Shown: piece after piece, positions 23,831-35,743 of the stretch
How the letters are laid out: every line of letters starts with the position of its first letter
How positions within the stretch are numbered: position 1 is the stretch's first letter
Source: Pictodentalium vernedei
Taxonomy: Eukaryota > Mollusca > Scaphopoda > Dentaliida > Dentaliidae
Reading direction: 5' to 3'
Length of the DNA: 64,000 nt
Assembly: GCA_031216915.1 (NCBI GenBank)
Contig: CM062294.1
Location: 159,543,455-159,607,454, forward strand
Made by a program: the position numbers and the translations under genes
Notes under the pieces: model-generated
Seen by the model: only the letters and a program-made list of their open reading frames with translations
The model's database searches: none
Told to the model about the DNA's origin: nothing

Positions 23831-24153
23831 TCACTTTTTCTTTTTCTGGGAACGAGACGCTTTTAAAGACTTCCCGTGACGCAACTGCACCCATATTGCC
23901 CTCGAGTCTGGCAAGAAAACAGCTCCATAAGAAATAAAACACACAACTAAAATTATCACGGCTACTACACAGCTGCTCGGTTTTCCGTCATACATGCTTT
24001 TGAGACTCCGTTTGTATTTCATTGTTTTCTTCGGATGAATTTTGACCATTTCAATTTTTTTTCCTCCGCCGTTTTTTATCGGGATACTACATTTCTTTGA
24101 CCGTGTCCGACATCCTGGTGTTGTATGTTGATGGGAAACAAGCACACCGGCAG
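23831..24153 (-). CDS. Last exon of a short single-pass membrane protein, unidentified
   Basis: On the minus strand a good acceptor (TATTTTGATTTTTTCAG) ends at 24154 and opens a frame of 107 codons to TGA at 23831. The frame has a basic stretch (KIHPKKTMKYKRSLKSMYDG), a hydrophobic segment SCVVAVIILVVCFISYGAVF typical of one membrane span, then PDSRAIWVQLRHGKSLKASR and a Lys-rich C-terminus (KKKK). Coding could also begin at one of the internal Met codons, giving a protein of about 70-75 residues. The C-terminal lysines could act as a retrieval-type signal if they face the cytosol. I do not recognise the family. No AATAAA was found close behind the stop. Confidence 0.45.
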
Positions 24154-24221
24154 CTGAAAAAATCAAAATATTACGAGTGAAGCACTAAAGAATTTGAAGT
24201 GAGCTTTGTCTTTTACTTTAA

Positions 24222-24462
24222 CCTTTAGCCAACGCAGACGATATCAAAATTTATTATTTTAAATATCATTTTTTGAAATTTTTCAAAACATTTCAACAAA
24301 AACATATTATGTGACCCCTCGTTGGAACGAGCTGGAAGAGCTCATTCCAACGAGGGGTCACATGATATGGTTTTGTTGAAATGTTTTGAAAAATAATATT
24401 TTTTTCAACTGCTGAATTTGCATATTACGCGGGCGGATGCGGCCAATTCGTTGGGTAAAGGG
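24222..24462 (+). mobile_element. TTAA MITE, subfamily B, copy B3
   Basis: TTAA at 24218-24221 and 24463-24466. Core CTCGTTGGAACGAGCT with right arm CATTCCAACGAGGGG: the G-C form of the variable pair, unlike B2 (A-T). Confidence 0.9.
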
Positions 24463-24466
24463 TTAA

Positions 24467-25554
24467 ACAAAAAATATTTTTCCAGTACGTAATGCGATGA
24501 GACATATGGTACAATTAAAAGCTTATATGCACGCCCCCTTTTGACGTATACACAAACGTATACAGAAAGAATTACATTAGGATTCCGGTTATAAAATCAA
24601 AGTGATTATTACTTAGAAAATGAGAGTTAGGCTCTTTGGAAGGATTGCTGATTGACGCTTAACTCGGAAAAGGCACAATTGTTGGATTGTCAATTGTCGT
24701 TCCTCGTTATGTTCTTAATAAAATTAATAATAATTTTATCAAACGAGATATAATGAGAATGAGAAATGATAAATAATGCTAAAAAATTATGAAATTATAA
24801 ACAAGGTGCTAACACAACCAAAATCATAAACATGCTTTGCGGTAAGTTTACAGTACTGTGATGACACAAGTGGACAGGAATCTACCACAGGTCGACATTC
24901 TCCGTGGGCCTCCTTCTCTACAACACTAGGTTCACACTTCTCGAAAACAGACATGGGGGTACATCTATTCTCAGATGGTATTTTCGTTTCTGTTTCCTTG
25001 CTTCGCAATATTTTGTTTGTCCTTTTTCAATTCTCGATGCCATGATGTGATTTTTGCTATTTGGTCGTGACCAGACCAAAGAAAGTGACCATTTTGTAGA
25101 CCACAAGATTATACGAAAGAGGTAATGAACCGCAAGCCGGGGGTATTTCGTGAATTTCACTACGTTGATCATCATATACTAAACATTGCAGTAAAAACTG
25201 CAAAATAGTTCAGAAAATGTACTGCGCAGTTTTAATATGTCTAATAAGTGATCGTTCAGTTTACAACAGTGTAATCGCATCCTGCAGTGATATATTTGCC
25301 CGATCAGTATTTGGATTCGAAGTCACATATATTCTTGGAAAGGTATCCATTCACGTTCGCATTAGAAAGGTGTGTTTTCACATACGTATCTTCCAAATAC
25401 GAATAGTGTTATCATTTCCTATTTTGTCGTTGACAATGTGAATGTTTATTGATAACTGTGGGGCGACACTTTGGAACACGTAAGCTACTAATTATATACA
25501 GATTATTGGTCTGGTTGGGCGAAACCAAAAAAACGAAGAATTATTACAAATATA
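24467..25554. other. No recognised gene
   Basis: Two overlapping minus-strand frames (24787-25008, 24918-25175) include a Cys-containing stretch but no consensus acceptor or domain that I trust. Left uncalled. Confidence 0.4.
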
Positions 25555-25555
25555 T

Positions 25556-26290
25556 AGAGGATATGGAATGAGTGTTTTTCTCATATAATATTTATGAAAC
25601 AAGTCTAAGAATTTTCCGTTTTGGCGAGCCTCTGGCGAGAACAAACGGAAAATTCGGACGAGTCATACTAAGTGGCTAATTTGTGCGTGTGTGACACACA
25701 CACGCACAAATTAGCCACTTAGTATGACTTTTTTACCCATCACCTAACTTGAGTTGCAGACGGCGCTTGGAAAAACATCCTCGTATAACTAAAAACTTTC
25801 ATTTTTGCTTCCAAAACATAGGTTATGACCCCTCATTGGAACGAGCTCGTTGAGCTCGTTCCAATGAGGGGTCATAACCTATGTTTTGGAAGCAAAAAGT
25901 GAAAATATAAAAAAAATGAATGGCGTCTTTTTTTTGCTGGTAAAATATTAATACAATATTACACACCCTAAATAGGACAGATAACGTAAATTCTCCCAAC
26001 AGAAATTATGCAAATGTCACCCAGTTGTATTTTGTTTCGCCAATCAAATTGTCCAGTTTTGAAATTGACCAACTCTAATTATGCAACTCTAATTAGCTCC
26101 CAACTCTAATTAAGCAAATTATGAAAATGTGACCCAGTTTTATTTTGTTCAGCCAATCAAATTGTCTAGTTTTGAAACTGACCAATGAAATTGACGGAAG
26201 GCTTTATTTATCACTGATTAATATGAAAGCACAATATCAAATGTTTTAAAGTGAACAAAACGGACGAGTCATATGATAAATAAAAATACT
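25556..26290 (+). mobile_element. Family C palindromic element, copy 2
   Basis: Holds the left hairpin around TTTTCCGTTTTGGCGAGCC and the shared core palindrome (25806-25894). It ends with two imperfect direct repeats containing GCCAATCAAATTG and TTGACCAATGAAA. It differs from copies 1 and 3: the inner arm of the left hairpin is replaced by a new 33-bp-arm palindrome at 25661-25729. Confidence 0.88.
25661..25729. repeat. New palindrome private to C2, 33-bp arms
   Basis: AGTCATACTAAGTGGCTAAT plus TTGTGCGTGTGTG, a 3-base spacer, and the exact complement. The right arm is ancestral, since copies 1 and 3 have it. The left arm is an inverted copy in place of the normal hairpin arm. Confidence 0.9.
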
Positions 26291-26425
26291 AGATTAGAAT
26301 ACATTTTACAAAATAAACCGGTGTTTGGTGTGCTAGAAAGTAATTCCTACTGTGATTCATTATAAAAGTGACTATTATTTCAATTTACAAGAACACCAGT
26401 GACAATCTGAGCTTCTGTTCTTTAT

Positions 26426-26785
26426 GGGAGCACGGTGACTCAGTGGCTACGGCATTGAACTCCAAACACTGCGTTGTGTCCTTGTGCAAGGCACTTCATC
26501 CCGATTGCCCGCGTAGGGGCACGGTGACGCTGTGTACTAAGACGCACTACACGTCGATGGCGCACCTGTCTTCAACCAATGCTAACTCTGCTTGTGTGGA
26601 GTTAGTATGTTGGGGAGTCTGGCAGTTGCTCGCCGTTGCTCGATGGTTCTCCCTGAGTACTCTGTCTTCCTCCACTCGTAAAACTGTTCAACACGAGGTG
26701 ACGCTGGCTGTAGAAAGTGTCGTCAAATCACAATAAATAAATAAATAAATAATTAAATAAATAAATAAATAAATAAATAAACAAA

Positions 26786-26816
<31 letters not shown>

Positions 26817-26820
26817 ATAG
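26426..26820 (+). mobile_element. tRNA-derived SINE, head partly deleted, (AAAT)n tail
   Basis: The head (GGTGACTCAGTGGCTACGG) passes straight into CTGCGTTGTGTCCTTG without a B box. The body matches the other copies. The tail is a long (AAAT)n from about 26729. Target duplications CTGTTCTTTAT (26415-26425) and CTGCTCTTTAT (26821-26831) flank it. Confidence 0.9.
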
Positions 26821-26831
26821 CTGCTCTTTAT

Positions 26832-28744
26832 TGGTTGCTTTTGGAAATATTAAGAATTTTGTATCGGCATTTTTGGATCATGGGGTTTCAGCATATTCCA
26901 GTAATTATCTAACAAAAGCGTAGTTCAAGATCGGTTATTCCACGAATAACCAATAATATGATAATACGCAGGGTGTAACATATGAGATTGGAAAAAAAAT
27001 GTTCCTTTTCACAACCATTCTCCAATCGAATTTCTACAGTTGTGTAACTTCATCCACACAGAACACACGCTGTATACAGAGCGTCAGTCACCGAGGGCAA
27101 AATGAATTAAACGTAAATTAAAGTACTGCGTGTGGAGCAAAGTCCTTTGCTGACCCTTATTCACGTGTATTCAAGTAAGAAATATGAATTTTGCGGATTG
27201 GGATGAATATCCCTATGCATCACAACAAGTGTGATAAATTATTCTCGATCCAGATGCACATTGCGTTCCAGCTATTTATTCCGCCCGTTGTATAAGACAA
27301 CGCAGTCTGCATACAGATCTTCAGTCGCCAAAAAATAAGGCAAATTACGTCAGGGATAACGTCATTCCCAAACGTATCGGAAAATGGTGTTCTTCGTGGA
27401 TCAATTTCGGCAGATTATATTGCAGGTTTAAATCTAAAATTCAGAAACACATAATGCAAGGGATGTGAAATAAACATAGAAAGCAACGCGCATCTGCATC
27501 GAGACACCTTTTGTTGAATTCGTTGTGGAGACTTAAGGTCACATACAACTCGGGTCTTCCAGGCCCAGTGTACATTTCTGTACGCCTCGACAACTCGTTC
27601 GATAAAAAGAGTCTCGATCCAGATGCGCGATGCGTTCTATCTATTTTTTTTTTAAATCGGAACTGTTGGCCCTTTATACCCTGATGGTATATTCCATGCC
27701 AGTTCAGGACCTTCACCTGGCAGAGTCTACAATCGTTACTTGGAGGAAGACCAATCAAATATTTCGGTGTGTAGACTAGGAACTGCACCTTGAAAATCTT
27801 GATTGACCTACCATACGAATCCATAGAGCAACTAACTACTTGATGAGTTCGGGTTGTATCACGATCCTGGACAGAAGGGCCGCATTTTGGGTTAAAACGA
27901 TTAAGAGCATAGATTTATTTCAATGACAAGAAAAACGTATATAGATTGAACGTGACACACATCTGGATCTAAACTATTTTTTGGAATGAGTTGTGGGGAC
28001 GAAGGGATACACACAGCGAGGGCCTGAAAGGCCCGAGTTTTGTGTAACCTTACGCCTCCAAAACGAGTTTCATAGAAATAGTCTCAATCAATATGCGAGT
28101 TACGTTCTATGTTTGTTCTATACCCTTCCCCTTGTGACACATGCATCAGATATTCCAAATTTCAGCCTTAGTACCGCACATAATTCAAGGAATTTTATCC
28201 TCGAAAAAACTTCGTTTTCGATACTTTTTGGAATAATGTGAGCCTGACGTAATTAACGTTACTCTTCGGTGTCTGAAGATCTGTATACAAAGCGCGTTGC
28301 ATACGGATGAAATAATACAACTGTGGAAATAAGATTCCATAAAATGTTTTCTGGGGATGGATGTGGCATAAATAGCTAAAACGCAAGGTGTATCTGGATC
28401 TAGAAAATTTTATCAAACGGGTTGTGAGACTAGGTATATTCAGTCCTATCCATAAAGTTCGTGAGAAAACCTTTATATTTTCCATTTGAACAAATATGAA
28501 TAAGGGTCAGCAGGGATATTATTCCACACTCGCTACCTTTTGCACAATGTTTTAAATGGAATACAGTCCATTAAATACAGGCATATTATCACGCTAGTAT
28601 AATTAAAGCCGGCGTTAGTTGATATTGACATATAACCGAAGCGTCGATAACATCATCATCAAAACCATGGATGATATATCCAAACTTTCGAAACAGTTCT
28701 GTGTTTAATGCATTCATTTAGCAGGTTTATCGCACTAAAAAAGA
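26832..28744. repeat. No gene; scattered related motifs
   Basis: Variants of CTCGATCCAGATGC..GCGTTC and TGTATACAGA.C.TCAGTC recur near 27070, 27240, 27310, 27610, 28080 and 28270, in both orientations. They suggest an old, broken inverted or tandem repeat. No domain was recognised in frames such as 27441-27824. Confidence 0.4.
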
Positions 28745-28915
28745 TTTGTCTGTAGAGAGTGCATGGAATCGAACATGTAGAATAAACGCAGAACACAACT
28801 CGTGTTTGAATTGAGCGCGTTTTACGCAACTCGTTGTGAATCGCGGTTGTTTTTGTCCATCAGCCATTCATAATTGGTCGCGTAAAATTCAAACACTTGT
28901 TATGCCCTATTTATT
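28745..28915. repeat. Imperfect hairpin related to family D
   Basis: AATAAACGCAGAACACAACT...AACTCGTTGTGAATCGCGG and AAATTCAAACACTTGTTATG resemble the hairpin at 30346-30522. Confidence 0.45.
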
Positions 28916-29126
28916 TATACAGTCAAGAACTTGCCCCACCCCATTAGCATCAATAGGCCAGGAGAAATTAAGTATGGTTGGGGTTTTAAGCCATGAAAAA
29001 TAGAATTGGTAGGTAAACTTTTTATATTTGTAATGAGTTTTTCCCTTGAAAATTGTCCTTACGATGTAGAAAATCTAAATTTTAAATGGTTTTAATAAGT
29101 CATATATAAATATCTACATTTTATTA

Positions 29127-29325
29127 GGGTTTAACGACACATTAACAGCTAGGGTCATATCATGTTGGTGACAGTTTTACGGGCGGAGGAAGCCGGAGAG
29201 AACCACCGAGCAACGACGAGCAGCTGTCAGCTCTCCAACATCGTAACTCTGAACCCTGCACCGCGGCACAGACAGGGTTAAATTGGCTGAAGACATGCAC
29301 ATCTTCGACGTGCAGTACGCCTTAG
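29127..29325 (-). mobile_element. tRNA-derived SINE, headless copy
   Basis: Minus strand: shares GACAGTTTTACGGGCGGAGG, the CAGCTGTCAGCTCTCCAAC body and GACGTGCAGTACGCCTTAG with the other copies. It is cut before the tRNA head. Its 3' end, unlike the other SINEs, runs ATATGACCCTAGCTGTTAAT, closer to the LINE 3' end at 37395-37450. Confidence 0.8.
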
Positions 29326-29614
29326 AAAAGAACAATTTCAGGCGAGGGCAAAAATCGTACCCCTCCTATTACAAAGTCTAATATTGCTCCGTAAACTTTG
29401 TTTGAAGAAACTTGATTATACACCTCAAAAGGGTGCTCAATACCAAATATCAGGTCATTCTATCCATTGGTTCACGAGAAAATGTTCACCTATAAACCCA
29501 CTATTCGTCGACAAGAAATATTTTATTTGTGTTTTTTTAAAGACGTGGTACCACGTTTGTTTACACTCGACGTACAATGGATTCATTGTATTCCTTACTT
29601 AGCCAGTTAGATGC
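29326..29614. other. No recognised feature
   Basis: Short unique-looking stretch; a 72-codon frame has no support. Confidence 0.4.
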
Positions 29615-30530
29615 GTAAATGGTGAAATTTCATTTTAATACCCGTCCATTCAACTTTGAAGCCTTGTATTTAACGGAACATCCGCTATGACATAAACGAT
29701 TCTGTATTCAATGGGTGGTGTACGAGCCGGAACTTTGTTTCCCAGCACAGTTCATTCTAGTTTCTTTCTCGTCGAGTCCTTAGTTACGCTTCGAAAAGTT
29801 TCCAAATTTCGTAACACATTTATCGACAGTCTATCGCATAGTGTGAAAATGAAAACGTCCAAAGCAACATAAAGTCGGTTCACAAAAAATTAGTTAACCA
29901 AAAATGAGATAATATGTTTTAAAAAAAACCCCAGTCATTTCCAACCAGAACTTTAACCCAGTCCCATGGCCGTCTCGTTTTGTGGATCCCATTATATCTA
30001 AATTGGTCAACTTTATTTCGGTAAATCTTCATACATCTTGGCATGCTTCGAACTTTTGTTAAAAATGTTTCTCCCAGCTGTTTTGCAAATCTGCACATAT
30101 TTGTACTTAAATTTTTACTAACAGTAGTAAAAGCCACCAAATGGTTAGGCGTGAATGGGCACCGACCGAAGAGAAACAGCGGTACGAATTTCAACAAACA
30201 CTGGTTCCGAAAAGGTTGTTTTGAGTTTTCATAGATCCGTTTGATTCGAACAGCTTAAGTCAAAACAAACAGACTCTTAACATTTGGGTTTAAACATCGG
30301 AATTAAAATTTGTTTATTTAAATGGATTTTAATACATGAGTTGTGTAATAAACACAGAACGCGATGTGTGTTTGAATCGGTGGATGTTTTACATAACTCA
30401 TTGGAATGGCGTAATCATATTTCGCTCGAGGCTACGGCTCTCACTAAATATGACTACGCCATTCAAACTCGTTGTGTAAAACACCCACCGATTCAAACAC
30501 AAATCGCGTACTGTCTATTTATAACTTTCC
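29615..30530 (+). mobile_element. Family D element, copy D1 (uninterrupted)
   Basis: About 0.9 kb, found again at 51095-51645 plus 56785-57025, where a LINE splits it. Shared blocks include TAACCCAGTCCCATGGCC, CAGCTTTATTTCGG-like sequence, GAAGAGAAACAGCG and TTTAAACATCGGAATTAAAA. It ends in a long hairpin (30346-30522) with arms through TGTGTTTGAATCGGTGGATG. No protein recognised; non-autonomous DNA element by inference. Confidence 0.75.
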
Positions 30531-30679
30531 ATATTGTAATTTACTGGGATTTCCGTGTTTGATTATAAACGATAACTTCACAAGTAAATTATGCCATCAA
30601 CAATTGGGTCATGTATCCGTGCGCGCACACGAAGACGTTTCGCCGTGGGGATGGAATGGGGACTTCATTGATTTTTTAA

Positions 30680-30918
30680 CCCTTTACCTAACACGAAAAG
30701 CAGAAGACACTTGCAAAAAAAAAAAAAAAAATCTTGAATAACTATTATTTTCATTTTTCGTCTTAAAACATAGGTTATGACCCCTCACGAGCTCGTTTCT
30801 ATGAGGTGGGGGGTCATAACATATGTTTTAGAGACAAAAAATGAAAAAATAAAGAAAATTAATTGGCGATTTTTGAGAATAGCTCTGGCCGGTTTTCGCC
30901 GTTACGTTAGGTAAAGGG
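30680..30918 (+). mobile_element. TTAA MITE, subfamily A, copy A4
   Basis: TTAA at 30676-30679 and 30919-30922. The palindrome centre is damaged (CTCACGAGCTCGTTTCTATG), while ends and outer arms remain. Confidence 0.88.
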
Positions 30919-30959
30919 TTAAGTAATATAATTATCGTTAATATTGAAAAGTAATAAAC

Positions 30960-31130
30960 AGAGCAATCTCTTAACTGCACTGGTTACGTGAAATAATTCA
31001 TTCGAGACGAGAGACTATATTGTAAAACACTCGTGCGCATTCGCGCACTCGTGTTTGTACAACGTCCCTCACCTCTCATGAATTATTTCAAGTAACCTGT
31101 CCAGTCAAGCGATTACTCTCTATATATTTA
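30960..31130. repeat. Imperfect long hairpin
   Basis: GGTTACGTGAAATAATTCAT on the left and ATGAATTATTTCAAGTAACC on the right, with GTAAAACACTCGTGCGC / GCGCACTCGTGTTTGTAC at the tip. Confidence 0.75.
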
Positions 31131-33235
31131 CCCAATTAATATGATGTAATCATGATAATCTATATACCACGCGGAAGTCCAGGTAATTACCTTTGCAAGA
31201 ATGTTAGATACGATAACTGGTGCACAACAAAAATAATATTCACAGGTTATTAAAAACAAGTGACGTGTCTCGCCGATTCCAAGGTAAAGATAATCCTGTA
31301 CTCCTCTGACCGAAATGATAATATTAGTTCAAGTCATTTCGTTCAGAGAAGCTTCAGATTAGTTCCATTGGAACGCTTTTCCAACATTGTTTTAGAATAA
31401 TTTTCGGATGGAGATATACCAAAAAACTCTCTGGAACAGACTTCCAAACTGAATTTCATCATCAAATGGCATTAACAACTCATTTTATTGCAAAGTTATA
31501 TTTTGCAGAAAATTCGGAATGTTAATAATGACCTGATCTGGAATGAAATCTACACAGCACAAGATTTGATCATGGTAAACAAACCAGCAAGCTGAAAATA
31601 TCCATGCAGAGTTTGAAACTGCTTCAGTTTTAATAAAAAAAAATGAGATTTAGCAGAAAAGGGGTTGAAATTTGAGAAAGCGACAAAGATCTAGTTGAGA
31701 TAAACTAGTATACAAACAAGAGGCTACAAGGGGCCTTAATCATTTACCTGATAAAATTGTTTAAAGAAGGATTTAATTCAGCATTCACATGTTGATATAG
31801 TTAATATAATTTAGTGAGGGGGGGGGGGGGGGGGTTGGGGGCCCATAGGGAGCCCAAATGTTACCATAAAGACTTGAGTTGAACATATTTTTCATACGAC
31901 ACAAAGTTAAAATCAAATATCAGAAGATTTTGACGGGTAGATCAGAAGAAGAAGTCCATTAAATTTATTTCCTCATGTTACCCCAAATATGAAACCAGGG
32001 ATTTGCATCGACAAAAAAACCCACGAATCTCACACCTCTGATGCTATTGATTTGTGTACCAAGTATCAAAAGATTATGATTGGTTGTTCTGGGGAAGAAC
32101 ATGTTTTATTTCTTTTTTAAATGTGGTGTGCTAACAAAATTATGCCACTTTTGGTGCCCCCCGAGGGCGTGGAAACTTTATTTGAACCAACCGGATTTGG
32201 CATGTAATGAGGAACAGGCATATAAAAGTTGGATCAATTCGACTCAGTGATTTATGAGGTGAAGTCAATAATGTAAAGTTCATGTTTAATGGACGACTGG
32301 TAGAAAGTGATCACTTAAGCTCCCATAGAGCCTCGCTCAAGCGAGCTAAAATCATCATCTTTTGATGATAATTTCTGAAGTTATCGAGGAAGAAGCAACG
32401 TGTCTAAAACGTTAAGAAGGACGGAGAGGCGAACGGCACATGACCGTTCCAGGAGTCAACATTTTGTGTACCATACTATGGGTGCACATAAAAAAAGACT
32501 CACCCTGCTATTTACTGCTATATGCATCTCGAACTGCTGTACAAACTATACTAAAAATCGGGCGGGACACTAGGTGGAAGCGTTGGACGCGGTAATTCGA
32601 ATAGCACCCATGTATTTTCCGAGTTATTTGTATCCGCATATTATCATTAAAATATGTTGTTTAAATGCTCGAATCAAAATATATTGTGAAAATGCTCCAA
32701 TCAAACATGTTCCTTTAAAAAGAGACTTTGTGGGGTTTTTTTTCCTCTTCTTACCCACACGTACTGAACAGTGAACAGCTGCTAGAAAAATCACATCTCT
32801 ATCTGGTTACTGACCAAATAACAAATTTTACTGACCAGATATATCGCTCAAGTTCGCTTTTCCGACAAAATCATATATTACAAACGATTGAGTCGAAAAA
32901 TACCATAAAGATTCATATTCGTTGAATCAATGCAAGAAGTGTTGCTCAATCGAAGCATCATATGGCCGATTTTTAATGACAACACAATAATGATGACGAC
33001 TCGTCACCGCTCCACTTTTATGATTACGCCACGTAGCTCCTCTAATTTTGTTAAAATGTGGATGGGTTGTAAGGTGAATGAAATGTTTATTGACTGGAAT
33101 ATTCATAACTGAGCACGACAAAATATATGTATATCTCTGTGAGTGAAGGAATATCACATTTTATTTCAAATTGAAACAAAATACTGCATTTTGATTGGCT
33201 GAGAGATAGGATGTAACTTGCAATCCACAGTGGCT
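31131..33235. other. No recognised gene; G17 at 31818-31834
   Basis: About 2.1 kb. Apart from a seventeen-G tract and a tiny hairpin CATCATCTTTTGATGATAAT near 32350 I see nothing supportable. Confidence 0.45.
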
Positions 33236-33267
33236 TTTTTACACCGTGTTTAACCACGGTGTAAAAA
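33236..33267. repeat. Perfect 13-bp-arm hairpin
   Basis: TTTTTACACCGTG, six-base loop, CACGGTGTAAAAA. Confidence 0.85.
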
Positions 33268-33411
33268 CAAGAATATACAAGAGCAAGCTTTTTGGCTAAA
33301 AAAGTACCCATTTTTAATTATTAATTCATTCCCTCTGGTCGGTTATGTCAGAACAAAAATAAAAATACAGGAAATTCAATATGTATGTGCAATAAAATAT
33401 TACAGATAAGG

Positions 33412-33452
33412 ATGTCATTGGAACTGGCTCATTGAGCCAGTTCCAATGACAT
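33412..33452. repeat. Perfect 20-bp-arm palindrome, 1-base spacer
   Basis: ATGTCATTGGAACTGGCTCA then T and the exact complement. The CATTGGAAC part equals the centre of the TTAA-MITE palindromes, but no MITE ends are nearby. Confidence 0.9.
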
Positions 33453-33565
33453 TGATATTTGTCTGGTTTTATTTAAGAAACTTGCAAAGTACAAATTTTC
33501 TGTCAGTTTTTGCCCACAATGTAGGTTATAGTATAAAGTACACCAAAATTCTTGGAAATAAACCC

Positions 33566-33709
33566 GTTATCCTTGTGTTTTCCAGGGTGTAGGGAATTTA
33601 CACCGGTTTTGGGAACTCATAGACCCTGAGACTTTTTTTTCGCCTCAGGGTCTATGAGTTCCCAAAACCGGTGTAAATTCCCATACACCCTGGAAAACAC
33701 AAGGATAAC
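33566..33709. repeat. Long hairpin, ~66-bp arms, almost perfect
   Basis: Starts GTTATCCTTGTGTTTTCCAG and returns as its complement, with TTTACACCGGTTTTGGGAAC and CATAGACCCTGAG inside and a T-rich loop. The arms differ at about one site. Confidence 0.9.
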
Positions 33710-34181
33710 TAATAACATCGCCGGCAGTCTGTTCGCAAACTCCACGAAAATGAGTATACAAACACCCCACAACAGCTCCAAATTGCGAGTTTCTCTTGAA
33801 CAATGTGGTGATAACTGTAATGAGTAAGTGATGCAAGCATTCTTCTGGACATGACACAAATCTACCTGATGTCTAATAGAAACCTGGAAGATGGGCCTGT
33901 AAGATGGACTGTAGATTAAAAATATAAAACAATTTAAAACAGATTAAAAAGGCTGATTTCATTGAGGAACGAGAGAATCCTATGATAACGAATTGTGAAA
34001 ATAGGTTTATCAGAGTTTGTGCATTAAAATGTTGCTAACTGGCATTAAAATCAATACAATATAAGAGAATGTGCTCAGCTGTCAAAGAACAGTGACAAGG
34101 ATTACATTCCAAAAGAAAATATAAGTCTTGTATGGCCGATATGAAGTCGTGTCAGAATTATATTATCTTTTCTACAGAGTG

Positions 34182-34498
34182 TTCTCGGTTCGAATCCCAC
34201 CTGCGGCAACCGCGATGTGTCCTTGGGCAAGATACTTTCTCGTCATTACCCATGTGGGGGCACGGTGGGATTGTGTACTAAGGCGTACTGCACGCCGACG
34301 GTGCACCTGCCTTCAACCAATGCTAACCCCGCTTGTGCGGTGTTGGAATGTTGGGGAGCTGACAGTTAGTCGCTGTTGCACTGTGGTTCTGTCCGGGTAT
34401 TCTGACTTCTTCCACCCGTAAAACTGTCGTGGTCATGATTAGCAATTGTTCAAAAATATGTCACATTAAACACTAATAAATACATAAATACATTTCTG
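34182..34498 (+). mobile_element. tRNA-derived SINE, 5'-truncated at the B box
   Basis: Begins TTCTCGGTTCGAATCCCACC, then body TGTCCTTGGGCAAGATACTT and tail ACACTAATAAATACATAAAT. Inserted in LINE copy 2. Confidence 0.88.
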
Positions 34499-35544
34499 CA
34501 GAGGTTAGCAGATAGGATATTTATCATTGTCGGAAGCGATTTAGCTTATAATTTGTTGCCACAGTCCATTCCTCTTGAGACACAGAGTTGATATACTTAT
34601 TGATATATGGTTTGTAGTCAGTGAAGGAAATCACAAAATCAATTGCAAGCTTGTTTTCAGATTGTTTTGCCGCTCTGCCTGCCCTGGTGTTACTGGATAT
34701 ACCAACATGTCCAAGTAACCGCAAAACACGACGTCATACTGGTCAGACATTTGCATATTCAACTTCTCACGAGGTTCCAAGATAAAAGGGTTTCTCGGGA
34801 TGGAGTTGAGAGAAGCTAGCAAAAAGACACATAAGTCGAAAAAAATAATCTACCTCCTTCCCTATACATTCTCGATTTGTTCAAGTGCAAGGCATAAAGA
34901 TGCTTCACTTCTGAAGATATAATGCTTCAATTTGTTTTCTGAATGAGCTGACGTGAATACCAGTGACAACAGGTGGTGATACTTTGTCGCCATCCTCAGA
35001 TCCATCTGTATCATTTTGTATGTCCTATATGTGCACTTTATTTCGGCATATGTTTGCTTGAATTGTATAGAGTTTGTTTCAGATTTTGAGGCAAGACCCA
35101 AAATAACATTGGACTTTCTCAAATGCCAGGGATAAGAAAATGGTTCATGGGACTTTTTTATCGAATCTGAGTCAATAGTGGCAGCTTCCATATGTTGTTT
35201 AATTCCTATTTTCAATGGAGGAATATGTATCAAGTTGCTGCCCAATAAATCAACATTTTGAGGATCTGGGACACAATTATAAGCATAGCTTGATGGGTAA
35301 GCAGACAGTTTATAAACATATTGTACAGATAGATGGACCCAACCCTCCTCAAGAGAAAGCCCCCTCGAATCGATTGGAGATGTTCTAAATGAGCCCGGGC
35401 TTATTTTAATGTCACTAATATGGATGTCAACAAGTCATTTGAGATAAGAATTTATCCGCAAACAGTGTCCAAACAGGCGAAATCTAATTTTAATCTCACT
35501 TGAGATCTTTACAAATGGAGAAATGTTTTTTTGGTCAGAACCCC

Positions 35545-35743
35545 TGTGACAGGAATGATAGTCCGTAGAAACGTTAGTCCCTCTGGACTATTATTCCGCG
35601 GAATTATAGTCCTAGGTCTAACATTTCTAGGAATAGTAGTCCGGTGGACTACTATTCCTAGAGATGTTAGACCTAGGACTATAATTCCGCGGAATAATAG
35701 TCCAGAGGGACTAATTTTCCTACGGACTATCATTCCTGTCACA
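35545..35743. mobile_element. 199-bp element that is one whole palindrome
   Basis: Begins TGTGACAGGAATGATAGTCC and ends with its complement. Both halves pair along their whole length with only a few mismatches, and contain TATTCCGCGGAAT and CCTAGG. It is flanked by CCCC at 35541-35544 and 35744-35747. The homologous site in LINE copy 1 (near 38843) has a single CCCC, so this is an insertion with a 4-bp duplication. No coding capacity. Confidence 0.9.
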
